NCBI GenBank assembly: GCA_965203435.1
Contig: CBDBCU010000008.1
Span: 434,001 to 498,000 of the forward strand
DNA length: 64,000 bases
Direction of reading: 5' to 3'
DNA from: CBDBCU01 sp965203435
GTDB taxonomy: Bacteria > Chloroflexota > Dehalococcoidia > Lucifugimonadales > UBA3495
The notes under the pieces were generated by a model that saw only the letters and a program-made list of their open reading frames with translations, had not been told where the DNA came from and did no database searches. Numbering within the stretch: the stretch's first letter is position 1; each line of letters starts with the position of its first letter. The translations under genes and the position numbers were made by a program. Below are positions 16,402 to 24,796 of this stretch, one piece after another.

Positions 16402-16857
16402 TCAGCCGCTTTCCCCCAGCAAATCCTCTACCACCAGCATTTTCAGGCCAGGCAGGGACGGCAGGGCAATGTCGTTGGTCAGGAAAAAGTCGGCGCGGCC
16501 GATTAGAGCCGTCGCCAGCTGCACCGCGGCCGGGAGGCGGACGCGGAGGTGGGCGGCCCTGATGGCGGCGGCCCTTTCCACAATCGGGGTACATACCGGC
16601 GTAATGGTCAGGCCGGGGGTGTTCAAGAGGATAGCCCGGTAGCGGGCGGCCAGGCGGGTATCGTTGCGGCGCACCGGCTCCACCAGAACCTCCGACAGAG
16701 TCAGCATGGAAGTTACCACCCGGAACTCGCCGGCGGTCAAGGCGGCAAAGAACGGTTCAACCGTGTCCCAGTAGGGTTGCTTCCGTTCTACAAAGTAAAT
16801 GAGCGGAGCGGTATCTAAGGCCACGACTTGGCCGCGCAGTTCATCGGTCCACGCCAT
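16402..16857 (-). CDS. PIN-domain toxin (VapC-like) with an altered active site
   Basis: A 151-residue PIN ribonuclease. Acidic residues: D15 in ALDTAPLIYF, E55 in LTLSEVLVEP and the aspartate in FLTNDIAL. The usual third acid in PDAxxLATA is replaced: this protein has LPAAVQLATAL, so metal binding may be weakened. Three bases after the antitoxin gene. VapC toxins cleave tRNA or rRNA; whether this one is active is uncertain. Confidence 0.85.
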   Translation of the reverse strand: MAWTDELRGQVVALDTAPLIYFVERKQPYWDTVEPFFAALTAGEFRVVTSMLTLSEVLVEPVRRNDTRLAARYRAILLNTPGLTITPVCTPIVERAAAIRAAHLRVRLPAAVQLATALIGRADFFLTNDIALPSLPGLKMLVVEDLLGESG

Positions 16858-16860
16858 GGC

Positions 16861-17163
16861 TTACCCCTGGCCCCGCCGTTTGTCCGCGTACTCTTGGGCA
16901 GCGATGGCCGCTTCCCAAGAGCTATCGCCCGGCTCCCGCTTGCCGCGCAGTTCATTTACATAGTCCTGGGCGTCAATGCCCATTGCCGAAAGGGTATGGG
17001 ACTTCTCCTCCTCGCTCAGCTCTCCCAGCTCCGCAAGGCCGTGCTTCTTGCCCACTCGGTTGGCAATCATCACACGCAGCAGCTCAGCCACCGCGAACTG
17101 TTCGTCCAGGTTCAGCTCGGCTACCAGCCGGTCCAGTTCCTCGGTAATGGTTAGCATTTCCAT
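16861..17163 (-). CDS. Antitoxin-like partner of the PIN toxin
   Basis: A 100-residue, acidic, helical protein beginning MEMLTITEELDRLVAELNLDEQ, with a C-terminal tail SSWEAAIAAQEYADKRRG typical of the toxin-wrapping tail of VapB-like partners. ATG 17163 is six bases after GAGG; an upstream in-frame TTG is unlikely. Antitoxin role is inferred from its position immediately before the PIN gene. Confidence 0.65.
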   Translation of the reverse strand: MEMLTITEELDRLVAELNLDEQFAVAELLRVMIANRVGKKHGLAELGELSEEEKSHTLSAMGIDAQDYVNELRGKREPGDSSWEAAIAAQEYADKRRGQG

Positions 17164-17254
17164 AACGGGCCTCGCTTCAGTCAATAGGTTGCCGCCGGGC
17201 CGGCGGCGCTGGGATTATAGCATATTCCTTTGCCGCCGGCTGTATTCATCCCGC

Positions 17255-17392
17255 AACCAGTTCAGGATGGGCGGGAAAGCAAGTTCCGGATGGCCGGGAA
17301 AGTAAATTCCGGGCGGGCGGGAAAGCCACCCGGTTAATAGTGCAAATCCTGCGCTATCAGCAGTAAATTCCGGGTGGGCGGGAAAGCCGTTA
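17255..17392. repeat. Short direct repeats (GGCGGGAAAGC)
   Basis: Four imperfect copies of a ~26-base unit containing AAATTCCGGGTGGGCGGGAA in the gap before the pdxA-family gene. Confidence 0.65.
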
Positions 17393-17397
17393 GTCCC

Positions 17398-18420
17398 CTA
17401 AAAGTCTGACAGGCCGTTGCCTTTGGCCAGGGCTACGGCCAGGCGGATGGATTCCAGCATACTGATATGCTGGGCCAAGCCCTGGCCGGCAATGTCAAAG
17501 GCGGTGCCGTGATCCACCGAGGTGCGGACAAATGGCAAGCCCAGGTTGGCGGTTACGCTTTCCTCAAAGCCGTACACCTTGACCGGAATGTGGCCCTGGT
17601 CGTGAAACATTGCCAGCACCGCATCATAGCGGCCTTGAATGGCCTGGTGAAAAACGCTGTCGGCCGGGATCGGCCCCACTACATCGATGCCGCGTTCCCG
17701 GGCCGCCGCTACGGCCGGGGCAATTTCCTCGGCCTCCTCATTCCCCAGCAGCCCGCCGTCGCTGTTATGGGGGTTCAGGCCGGCGGCCGCCAGCCGGGGT
17801 TGCGGAAAGCCCCAACGGACAAAACTGTCGTGGGTCAGTTGCAGAAACTCCAGGATCCGCTCCTTTTTCACATAGTCGCAGGCTATCCGCAGGGAGCGGT
17901 GGGTGGTCAGATGCACCACCCGCAGGTTTTTGGACAGCAGCATCGTGGCGATGGTTTTGATGCCGGCCAGTTCCTGGAGCAGCTCGGTGTGGCCGATGGA
18001 CTGAAACCCGGCCAGGCTGGCCGCCTCTTTATTCAAGGGGGCGGTGGCGATGCCGTCCACCACGCCGGCCAGAGCCAATTGCCCGGCTTTCGTTACCCAT
18101 TCCATCGCCGCCTTGCCGCAGGGGACGCTCAGCTGCCCGACGGTAATGTCCTCCGGGTTCAGGTTATGGATGTCCACCACCTCCACCACGGCCGGATCCT
18201 GGCCGGCGGCGGTGGGGTCGGCGGTTTCCCGCACCGCCAGGGGGTGGCCGGCCACCTTAACCGCCTGTTGCATAGCGTAGGCGCTGCCGATAACCACCGG
18301 GCGGCAGGCGGCGTACACCCGAGGGTCGGCCAGGGCTTTGACCACCACCTCCGGGCCAATGCCGCTGGGGTCGCCCATAGTAATGGCAATTGCCGGTTTG
18401 TAAAGTTCCGCGTCGGTCAT
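17398..18420 (-). CDS. PdxA-family 4-phosphate dehydrogenase (PdxA or PdxA2)
   Basis: A 340-residue NAD-dependent, metal-dependent beta-decarboxylating dehydrogenase. ITMGDPSGIGPE at the start, ATAPLNKEA, GHTELL, and the metal site in NPHNSDGG and MFHDQGHIPVK identify PdxA. HDQGHIPVK is closer to the PdxA2 subgroup (D-threonate/D-erythronate 4-phosphate dehydrogenase) than to the pyridoxal enzyme, which usually has HDQGLIP or similar; so it may serve sugar-acid catabolism and not B6 synthesis. No DUF1537 kinase is adjacent, which leaves both options open. GAGG six bases before the ATG; a TATAAT box lies at 18465-18470 (minus). Confidence 0.88.
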   Translation of the reverse strand: MTDAELYKPAIAITMGDPSGIGPEVVVKALADPRVYAACRPVVIGSAYAMQQAVKVAGHPLAVRETADPTAAGQDPAVVEVVDIHNLNPEDITVGQLSVPCGKAAMEWVTKAGQLALAGVVDGIATAPLNKEAASLAGFQSIGHTELLQELAGIKTIATMLLSKNLRVVHLTTHRSLRIACDYVKKERILEFLQLTHDSFVRWGFPQPRLAAAGLNPHNSDGGLLGNEEAEEIAPAVAAARERGIDVVGPIPADSVFHQAIQGRYDAVLAMFHDQGHIPVKVYGFEESVTANLGLPFVRTSVDHGTAFDIAGQGLAQHISMLESIRLAVALAKGNGLSDF

Positions 18421-18492
18421 AAAGGGCCTCGATTCTTTCAGCAGGTAAGGGCTAATCCGGGGATATTATAGCACGGATTCGAATCACGGATT

Positions 18493-18540
18493 CAAACATG
18501 GATAGACAGGATGAACAGGATATTTTGTCTGTATAGAACG
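18493..18540. repeat. ACATGGATAGACAGGATGAAC half element
   Basis: Half copy of the palindromic family seen complete at 10262-10372; it ends at GTATAGAACGGT, as there. Confidence 0.75.
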
Positions 18541-18557
18541 GTGGTTGGCGGCCCCCC

Positions 18558-18657
18558 ACCGTCCTTCCTGCGTAAGCGGGAATCCCCACGGTACTGAAAA
18601 GACCGGCCCTTTGCCGCCCAACCGCCGCCGGATTCCCGCGTAAGCGGGAATGACGGT
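18558..18657. repeat. ~100-bp inverted-repeat element, spacer type A
   Basis: The right arm carries GCGTAAGC in the same orientation as the left arm, unlike other copies. The rest of 18421-18786 holds the half element above and the promoter below. Confidence 0.9.
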
Positions 18658-18718
18658 AGGCGGGCATCGAAAATCCCCCAAAAAAATTTCGAAATTGCCC
18701 TCCCCCCCCCCCAACCCC

Positions 18719-18747
18719 TTGCAATCCCCCAAACCTTGTGCTAGAAT
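18719..18747 (+). promoter_or_regulatory. Promoter of exported-protein family copy 1
   Basis: TTGCAA, 17-base spacer containing CCCCAAACCTTGTG, TAGAAT. The spacer is shared with copies 2 and 3 (39925-39953, 63239-63266). Unlike those, no hairpin separates it from the shared GGGGCCTCTTGGGAGG ribosome-binding region. Confidence 0.8.
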
Positions 18748-18786
18748 GAAAGCATATAAGTCCGGGGCCTCTTGGGAGGTTCCTTT

Positions 18787-19694
18787 ATGCCCAAGTTCTT
18801 TATGTTGGGTATCGTCCTTTCCCTGCTGCTGGCCGCCGCCGGGTATGGCCTGACCACTATCCAAGCCCGTTCCATCCCTTGGGATTGCTCCGATTGGCAA
18901 GCCTTTGCCCACGCCGACCGGACTACGTCCATCCTCGAGTCCCTGGCCGAGAACCGGGGCAAGACCCTTTACTGCGGCGTTGACCAGTCCGATACCTTTA
19001 CCAAGGCCGAGACTTGGGAAGCCGGCCGCGACCGCAACGAGCGGGACGATACCGTCTATTTCGGGGAACGCGGCCAGTTCCGGGGTTTCATCGCCGCCCA
19101 AGAGGGTTATCTGACCGACGGGGAATCCGGCGTTACCGGGGTCAGCATTGACCGCATTTTGAGTTCCCCCGGGAGGAACGGCGGCGCACTAAGCGCGTCA
19201 AGCGCCTCGACATCGCGTCCGAGGGCAATTGCCTGGATAAGCATCCGACGGATACGAGCGAATATACGCCCGGCACCCTGGCTTGCTCTCCTTGGGCCGG
19301 CCCCCCCAGCGGCGGCTCCGGGCAGGCGCCGCGGGCGCGTCGCGAGGCCCGGTACTTTCAAATCAACAGTATGGATGGCATCAGCCGGGACAGCAGTGCT
19401 AACTGGAGTGTCGCCTGGGCGACTTTCCCCACGGCGGAATACTGGCAGGATTTGGCGGAAACCACGGCCAAGAACGCTTGCCGGGACCAAGGCTATCCGT
19501 CGGTAAGCAACGTGGTTTTCGGCCAAGGCCACAGCAATAACAAAGGCTCCGGCGTCCAAGACTGGGATCGCGGCTCCGGCCTGGGCTGGTATTTTTCGGG
19601 AGACCAGTCTGGTGGGGGCCTCCAATACGCCGCCCGGCAAAGCCGCTCCTGGACGGCCACCTGCAAGAAAGTCATCCGCCGCACCCGGAAGTAG
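18787..19694 (+). pseudogene. Exported variable-tail protein, copy 1, frameshifted
   Basis: Member of a three-copy family in this window (others at 38887-39843 and 62199-63164). The N-terminal ~125 residues (hydrophobic segment at 5-25, IPWDCSDWQAF, LAENRGKTLYCGVDQSDTF, DTVYFGERGQFRGFIAAQEG) are nearly identical in all three. At about 19156-19160 one base is missing relative to the other copies (ATTTTGAG against ATCTTTGAG), moving the frame. With one base restored the reading continues to 19694 through a copy-specific middle and ends SRSWTATCKK, the family ending. It is either a true pseudogene, a phase-variable state or a sequence error. Predicted exported and anchored; function unknown. Confidence 0.75.
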
Positions 19695-19714
19695 GGTATA
19701 ACCGGAAACCTTTT

Positions 19715-19753
19715 GCCGCCATTCTCCGGGAAACGGGGGATGGCGGCTTTTTT
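19715..19753 (+). terminator. Intrinsic terminator of copy 1
   Basis: GCCGCCATtctCC...GGATGGCGGC followed by a run of seven T. The same terminator follows copy 2. Confidence 0.85.
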
Positions 19754-19786
19754 GTGGGGGCGGGCGGCAATACGCCGCCGCCGGTT

Positions 19787-20023
19787 TCAGCCGGTGCCGG
19801 CGATAAGCGGTTGGAGCAGCAGGGCGGCGATTATTCCGCCGCCGGTAGCCAGGCCCAGGTAAAAGAGCCGGTCGATGCGGCGGTTGAGATCCCGGACGGT
19901 ATCCGTCAGGCTGTCGACCTTGGCTTCCACCCGGGCCAGGCGCTCCCGGTTTTCCATTTGGGCGTTTTCCAGATTGGTCAGGCGGGTTTCCGTGCGGTCG
20001 GAATCGGCGGTGGCCGTAGTCAT
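19787..20023 (-). CDS. Coiled-coil membrane protein (haemolysin XhlA-like)
   Basis: A 78-residue protein: hydrophilic N-terminus, a coiled-coil helix with heptads (TRLTNLENAQMENRERLAR, VEAKVDSLTDTVRDL) and a C-terminal membrane segment (LATGGGIIAALLLQPLIAG). The architecture resembles XhlA-like and phage-derived membrane-associated proteins. ATG 20023 has GGAGAG upstream; an ATG 15 bases earlier lacks a ribosome binding site. Function unknown. Confidence 0.6.
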   Translation of the reverse strand: MTTATADSDRTETRLTNLENAQMENRERLARVEAKVDSLTDTVRDLNRRIDRLFYLGLATGGGIIAALLLQPLIAGTG

Positions 20024-20147
20024 CAGCGGTCTCTCCATTTCAAGATGAGGTTATTGTAACGGTTGGATTATCCGGCGGCAACCCGGCCTCCGGGCGATGG
20101 CATATACTACCGTCTTTCCCGCCCCCTACCGTCATTCCCGCCCCCTT

Positions 20148-20248
20148 ACTGTCATTCCCGCGTAAGCGGGAATCCCGCGGTGGCTTGCCAAGACTGCGGC
20201 ATTATACGGTAGTACCGTGGGGATTCCCGCTTACGCGGGAATGACGGT
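20148..20248. repeat. ~100-bp inverted-repeat element, type B (reverse), plus extra arms
   Basis: Followed by two solitary right arms at about 20259-20289 and 20299-20329, then a half ACATGGATAGACAGG element to 20395. Together these fill 20024-20486 apart from the serA leader. Confidence 0.9.
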
Positions 20249-20486
20249 AGGGAGGCGGCGGGATTCCCGCTTACGCGGGAATGACGGTAAAGAGGCGGCC
20301 GGATTCCCGCTTACGCAGGAAGGACGGTTATTGGCCGCCAGCGCCGTTCTAATCAAATACAAAAATCCTGCCCATCCTGTCTATCCATGTTTGAATCCGT
20401 CCCCCCATTGAGCGGAATGGTGTATTATATAGCCGTCCCTGGAGGGCAAAATTTTTCCCGCTGCGGGAGGGCAGGATTTGGCGCTT

Positions 20487-22064
20487 ATGGCTAAAGTTTT
20501 GATTTCCGACCACATTGCGGCCGCCGGGGTGGAACTGCTGGCCGCTAAAACCGAGGTGGCGGTTAAAACCGGCTTGCAGCCGGCGGAACTGCTGGAACTG
20601 ATTCCCGACTACGACGCCCTGGTCGTCCGCAGCGAAACCAAAGTCACCGCCCCGGTCATTGACGCCGGCCGGCGGCTGCGGGTCATCGCCCGGGCCGGCA
20701 TCGGCGTGGACAACATCGACCTGGAGGCCGCCACCGGGGCCGGCATCGCCGTGGTCAACGCCCCCATTGGCAACACCGTGGCCGCCGCCGAACATTCCCT
20801 GGCCCTGATGCTGGCCCTGGCCCGCAACATACCCCAGGCGTATCAGTCCCTGAAACAGGGCGAATGGCGGCGCAGCGCCTTTATGGGCGTGGAAGTCTGC
20901 AACAAAGCCCTGGGCGTGGTCGGCTTGGGCCGGGTCGGCAGCGAAGTGGCCCGCCGGGCCCAAAGTTTCGGGATGCAGCTGCTGGGCTACGATCCGTTCG
21001 TCGGCCCGGATTATGCCCGGCGGCTGGGTGTGGAACTGCTGCCCTTGAATGAACTGCTGTCCCGGGCCGACTTTGTAACCCTGCATACGCCGCTGACCCC
21101 GGCCACGGCCAATATGATTGGCTCCCGGGAATTGGCGTTGATGAAACCGGCGGCCCGGCTGATTAACGTGGCCCGGGGGGAATTGATTGACGAGGCGGCC
21201 CTGCTGCAAGCCCTGGATAATGAATGGATTGCCGGGGCGGCGTTGGATGTGTTCGTGACGGAGCCGCCGCAAAATCCGGCGTTGATTGCCCATCCCCGGC
21301 TGATGGCGACGCCGCATCTGGGAGCCTCGACGCAAGAGGCGCAACGGGAAGTAGCCATCGAAGCGGCGGAGCAGGCCCTGGCGGTTCTGGAAGGCCAGCC
21401 GGCCCGCAACACGGTCAACGCCCCCTTTATGGCGACCGAGGCCCAGGATTTGCTGGCTCCCTATGTGCCGGTGGCCGCCCTGGTCGGCAAACTGCTGACC
21501 CATCTGGCCGACGACCAGTTTATGGGCATAACTATCACTTACGAGGGGGAAATTGCCCAGCACGACACCATTATGCTGGATTCGGCGGTATTGGCCGGGG
21601 TGTTGACGCCGGTCAGTTCGGAGCAGGTGAACCTGATTAACGCGCCGGTCTTGGCCCGGCAGCGCGGCCTGCAAGTGGTAGTGCAGCGCAACGCCGTGGC
21701 CCGGGAATACGCCAGCCTGATTACCGCTACCCTGGCCACCGGCAGCGGCGACATCACCCTGGCCGGGGCCTCCCTCCGCAACGCCCCCCACATCGTCCAG
21801 GTCAACGATTACTGGCTGGATTTGGCCCCCACCACGCCTTATCTGTTGTTTGTGGACAACACCGACCAGCCCGGCTCCATTGGCGCGGTCGGCACGGTCA
21901 TTGGCCGCTACGATGTGAACATCAACTTTATGGAAGTGGGCCGGCTCAGTCAGCGGGGGCAGGCGATGATGGTCTTGGGCTTGGATGACCCGGCTCCGCC
22001 GCCGGCCCTGGCCGAACTCGCCGCCCTGCCCCAGGTCTATAACGCCCGCCTGGTGGCGCTGTAG
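20487..22064 (+). CDS. serA: D-3-phosphoglycerate dehydrogenase
   Basis: A 525-residue long-form SerA, first enzyme of the phosphorylated serine pathway: 3-phosphoglycerate + NAD+ to 3-phosphohydroxypyruvate. Visible: substrate loop VVRSETKV, NAD-binding GVVGLGRVGSEVA near residue 145, INVARGELIDEAAL with the catalytic arginine, EPP, the histidine in TPHLGAST, an intervening ASB domain and a C-terminal ACT domain (DNTDQPGSIGAVGTVIGRY) for serine feedback. Length agrees with the long type. ATG 20487 gives the usual MAKVLISD start; an in-frame TTG at 20478 has better GGGAGG spacing and cannot be excluded. Confidence 0.95.
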   Translation: MAKVLISDHIAAAGVELLAAKTEVAVKTGLQPAELLELIPDYDALVVRSETKVTAPVIDAGRRLRVIARAGIGVDNIDLEAATGAGIAVVNAPIGNTVAAAEHSLALMLALARNIPQAYQSLKQGEWRRSAFMGVEVCNKALGVVGLGRVGSEVARRAQSFGMQLLGYDPFVGPDYARRLGVELLPLNELLSRADFVTLHTPLTPATANMIGSRELALMKPAARLINVARGELIDEAALLQALDNEWIAGAALDVFVTEPPQNPALIAHPRLMATPHLGASTQEAQREVAIEAAEQALAVLEGQPARNTVNAPFMATEAQDLLAPYVPVAALVGKLLTHLADDQFMGITITYEGEIAQHDTIMLDSAVLAGVLTPVSSEQVNLINAPVLARQRGLQVVVQRNAVAREYASLITATLATGSGDITLAGASLRNAPHIVQVNDYWLDLAPTTPYLLFVDNTDQPGSIGAVGTVIGRYDVNINFMEVGRLSQRGQAMMVLGLDDPAPPPALAELAALPQVYNARLVAL

Positions 22065-22127
22065 GGGGTGGGCAGACAGTTTCATCTTTCAGTAGGCAGG
22101 ATGGGGGGATGGACGGCCGCGGCCCCT

Positions 22128-22227
22128 ACCGTCATTCCCGCGTAAGCGGGAATCCCGAACGGTACTGCCTTAGGATGGTATTGTCGGCAGGCAACCGTTG
22201 GATTCCCGCTTACGCGGGAATGACGGT
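22128..22227. repeat. ~100-bp inverted-repeat element, spacer type B
   Basis: Forward type B spacer GGTACTGCCTTAGGATGG; lies just after serA. Confidence 0.9.
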
Positions 22228-22323
22228 AGGGGGGCGGCGGGAGTGACGGTAAAGTAGATTGTCCGGTATAGGCCCTTGGCCTTGAGGGTCAGCCGGCCGC
22301 CCCGGCGTAGCCCCAGCCAAATA

Positions 22324-23103
22324 TCAGCCCGCCCCCGACAGGATGCCGGAAAATTCCTCCGGCTTGGACCAGTAAGCCAGGGTAGAAAGGCTTTCTACCC
22401 GGGTAAGATCTTCGACCGTCCAGACATCGGCGGTATCGTCGCACAGGGAGACGAATTGCAGGGCTTCCGGCCCGGCGGTATAAGGGATCAAGTCGTGCCA
22501 CGCGGCCACCACATGGTCGGCGGCCCGATGCGCCGTGGCGCGGCTGCCGGTAGTCAGCACATATACCAGAGAGCTGCGGGCGGCCGCCCGCACCTGGAAA
22601 TCAACATTCCAGACGAAATTTGACCGGCCGGCCAGCTTTTTGGAACGCTCGTAATCCAGATTTTGCTCGCTCAGGTATTCAGCTACCGCGTCGGCCATAG
22701 AGGCATTGCCGGCATAGCGCAGCGTGAACCACAAATCGGACACCCGCAAAGCGGCTTGGGCGACGCGGTTCACTACGGCGGCCAAGTCCTCCCCGGGCCG
22801 GCAGCGGGCTTGCAGCATCCCCCGATAGAACTCTACCCCGTGGGTGATGCAGGTCTCGTTGATAAACCGGTTCTGCCGCGGGGAGCGGCGCGGCGCGGCG
22901 GACTGCATCCGCAGCCAACCGGCCGTCTCGGCCAAGTCGGTCACCGTAATGGTGTCGCCCGCCACGGCGCAGAACAGGTCGATGTTGTCGCCGTCAGGAT
23001 AAAGGTAAGGCGTCCGAATCCGCAGGCAGTCGTCAAACTCCGCGCACTGGAACAAGGCCCCCATCTTATCCTGAAGGATTTGACAAAGGTCGCTCTGGTT
23101 CAT
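22324..23103 (-). CDS. DUF1828/DUF1829 domain protein
   Basis: A 259-residue protein. The N-terminal part (about 10-110) with IRTPYLYPDGDNIDLF and TVTDLAETAGWLRM fits DUF1828, a domain that starts with a variable substrate region followed by a D/T-D-x-G-type strand; the C-terminal half (about 150-250) fits DUF1829. Its ATG overlaps the stop of the upstream gene by four bases. The pair resembles phage-defence or toxin-antitoxin-like units in which DUF1828 proteins occur; activity is unknown. Confidence 0.65.
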   Translation of the reverse strand: MNQSDLCQILQDKMGALFQCAEFDDCLRIRTPYLYPDGDNIDLFCAVAGDTITVTDLAETAGWLRMQSAAPRRSPRQNRFINETCITHGVEFYRGMLQARCRPGEDLAAVVNRVAQAALRVSDLWFTLRYAGNASMADAVAEYLSEQNLDYERSKKLAGRSNFVWNVDFQVRAAARSSLVYVLTTGSRATAHRAADHVVAAWHDLIPYTAGPEALQFVSLCDDTADVWTVEDLTRVESLSTLAYWSKPEEFSGILSGAG

Positions 23104-23522
23104 AAAAATGCCCGCCTGGTCACGGATGGCTGCCGCATCCGGCCGCTATGCCGGATACCGGCTTCCCGGCAAAACTGCGCCCACACCGTCACCGGGTCGT
23201 TATAGGGCGCGGTAATGTCCTCGGGCGCATAAACCTCGCGGTTCCGGTGTTTATGGTTTTCACCGGCCGGGCCGTGATTGCGCCCCAGGTCCAGGCCGTA
23301 AATACGGCCGCCGGTGCGTAAAATGACCGAATAGGAGAGTTTCCGGGCCTGCGGATTGTAGCGGCCCTGGACAAAGAGCGGCCAACCCGAGTCAGTAACG
23401 ACCTCAACCCGGAAAGTGAGGGCCGGGGAATGATCTTCGTCCGATTCCCACGCTATATTGCCGACTATTCGTTTTTCCTCGGCCATAATAGCCGCGAAGT
23501 CAGCGTCATCCACCGGCGGCAT
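23100..23522 (-). CDS. Conserved hypothetical, first gene of DUF1828 unit (DUF6978-like)
   Basis: A 140-residue protein with a beta-rich core (LTFRVEVVTDSGWPLFVQGRY, LSYSVILR, IYGLDLG) and a histidine-rich stretch GRNHGPAGENHKHRN, as seen in the small proteins encoded before DUF1828 genes. ATG with a GGGGGAG box upstream and a strong promoter at 23557-23584. The ATGA overlap with the next gene implies coupled translation. Confidence 0.6.
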   Translation of the reverse strand: MPPVDDADFAAIMAEEKRIVGNIAWESDEDHSPALTFRVEVVTDSGWPLFVQGRYNPQARKLSYSVILRTGGRIYGLDLGRNHGPAGENHKHRNREVYAPEDITAPYNDPVTVWAQFCREAGIRHSGRMRQPSVTRRAFL

Positions 23523-23556
23523 ACCCTACTCCCCCGTCAATCCCTAGCTGTAATTT

Positions 23557-23584
23557 ATGATAGCATAATTTTGTCGTTTGTCAA
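23557..23584 (-). promoter_or_regulatory. Promoter of the DUF6978/DUF1828 unit
   Basis: Minus strand TTGACA, 16 bases, TATCAT in a locally AT-rich stretch that contrasts with the surrounding GC. It ends ten bases from the left end of the insertion sequence. Confidence 0.75.
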
Positions 23585-23593
23585 ATCCGCTAT

Positions 23594-24782
23594 CAGGGCA
23601 ATTGCATTTTAACCGGCCAGGATTTTCTGCAAGTAATCGCCATCCCAGCCGGCCCTTTTCAGCTTGGCCTTGATGCCCACCTTGCGGGTGGGTTCCCGGC
23701 GCAGCAGGTTCAATGACATCTGCCGCACTACCGACAGGTTGGCGGCGGCGTTGCCGGTCCGCACCCGGCAATGATCCTCGTCAAAAGCCACATCCAGCGC
23801 CCAATGCAGCTGGTTTTCAATGCCCCAATGAGCCCGGGCGCTTTCCAAGAACTCCGCAGCCGTCAGCCGGCGGCTGCATATATAATACCGTTGCTCCGGC
23901 GTCCCGACCCCGGCCTGCCGTTCATAGCTGACCTGGGCCACGCTGCTTAATTGGGGCCACTCCCCGGCCGAGTCAATGTAGGTCAGCTCCTCCCGATCGG
24001 CGATGACCCGGCATTGGCGGACTTCCAGCCGGCCATGCCCTTTGCCGACCTCCCGACAGCTACCCAGGGGATCCGTCCCCTCGGCGCAGCGGAAAGCGTC
24101 TTGCCGCTGGTCGTACAGCTGCCCCTGATTGCCTTTGACTGCCAGCAGGTAGTCGGCTTCGCTAGCCACGATTTGCCGGGCGATGGACTTCTGACAGCCC
24201 ATAGCGTCAATGGTCACCAGGCAACCCCGCAAATCCAGCCGCGCCAGCAGTTGGGGAATGGCCGTGATTTCGTTGGATTTGGCCGCCGTCTTGACCTGCC
24301 CCCGGGTCAGCCGATTGGCCGTGGCCCAAGCGCTGACCAAATGCAGCGGCCGCCGCCCGGAACTCCGGTCGCCGCTGCCGCGCAGAGTTTTGCCGTCAAT
24401 GGCGACTACTTCCCCTTGCGTCAGCTCGCTTATGGAGCGCACCCAGTCCAGAAAGCCGGCCTGGAACTGCTCCGGATCCAGCCGGCTGAACACCCGTCCC
24501 AGAGTGTCGTGGGAGGGTATCCCGTTAGGCAGGGCGAGAAATCCCCGCAGCCAATCGGCTTTGGCCTGGCCGAACTCAGCGATTTCCACCCCGTGGTCGG
24601 CCCCGCAAATCACCGCGCAAAGGGTCAGGGCTACGATGTCCAGCAAATTATGCCGCTGGGCCCGCCCATTGCGCGGATCGGTCAATCCCTGAAAATGCTC
24701 CATAATCACCGCCAGCCCCTCCTCAGCATTTTCGGGCTATTTTATACCTTTATCCTCTCGAAATTAAAATGCAATTGCCCTG
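23594..24782 (-). mobile_element. ISAs1-family insertion sequence
   Basis: A 1189-bp element with perfect 19-base terminal inverted repeats CAGGGCAATTGCATTTTAA (23594-23612 and, inverted, 24764-24782) around one transposase gene. No target duplication is visible in the ten bases on either side (AATCCGCTAT against CCGGCGGCAA), so it is either old or has undergone recombination. Confidence 0.9.
23609..24703 (-). CDS. ISAs1-family transposase
   Basis: A 364-residue DDE transposase, full length. N-terminal DUF4372-like helical part (LTDPRNGRAQRHNLLDIVALTL), first catalytic aspartate in VAIDGKTLRGS, second in VTIDAMGCQ, YLLAVKGNQ, and the glutamate in HWGIENQLHWALDVAFDEDHCR. The frame is intact, so the element may still be active. 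ATG 24703 is used here; a GTG two codons upstream is possible. Confidence 0.93.
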   Translation of the reverse strand: MEHFQGLTDPRNGRAQRHNLLDIVALTLCAVICGADHGVEIAEFGQAKADWLRGFLALPNGIPSHDTLGRVFSRLDPEQFQAGFLDWVRSISELTQGEVVAIDGKTLRGSGDRSSGRRPLHLVSAWATANRLTRGQVKTAAKSNEITAIPQLLARLDLRGCLVTIDAMGCQKSIARQIVASEADYLLAVKGNQGQLYDQRQDAFRCAEGTDPLGSCREVGKGHGRLEVRQCRVIADREELTYIDSAGEWPQLSSVAQVSYERQAGVGTPEQRYYICSRRLTAAEFLESARAHWGIENQLHWALDVAFDEDHCRVRTGNAAANLSVVRQMSLNLLRREPTRKVGIKAKLKRAGWDGDYLQKILAG

Positions 24783-24796
24783 CCGGCGGCAATGTT

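Noticed and set aside
20355..20395. tRNA-like sequence (TTTGAATCC)
   Set aside because: It belongs to the ACATGGATAGACAGG repeat family; no cloverleaf can be drawn. No tRNA was seen in the window.
23594..24782. ISAs1 transposase as the mobiliser of the ~100-bp elements
   Set aside because: Its 19-base ends CAGGGCAATTGC... share nothing with ACCGTCATTCCCGCG.
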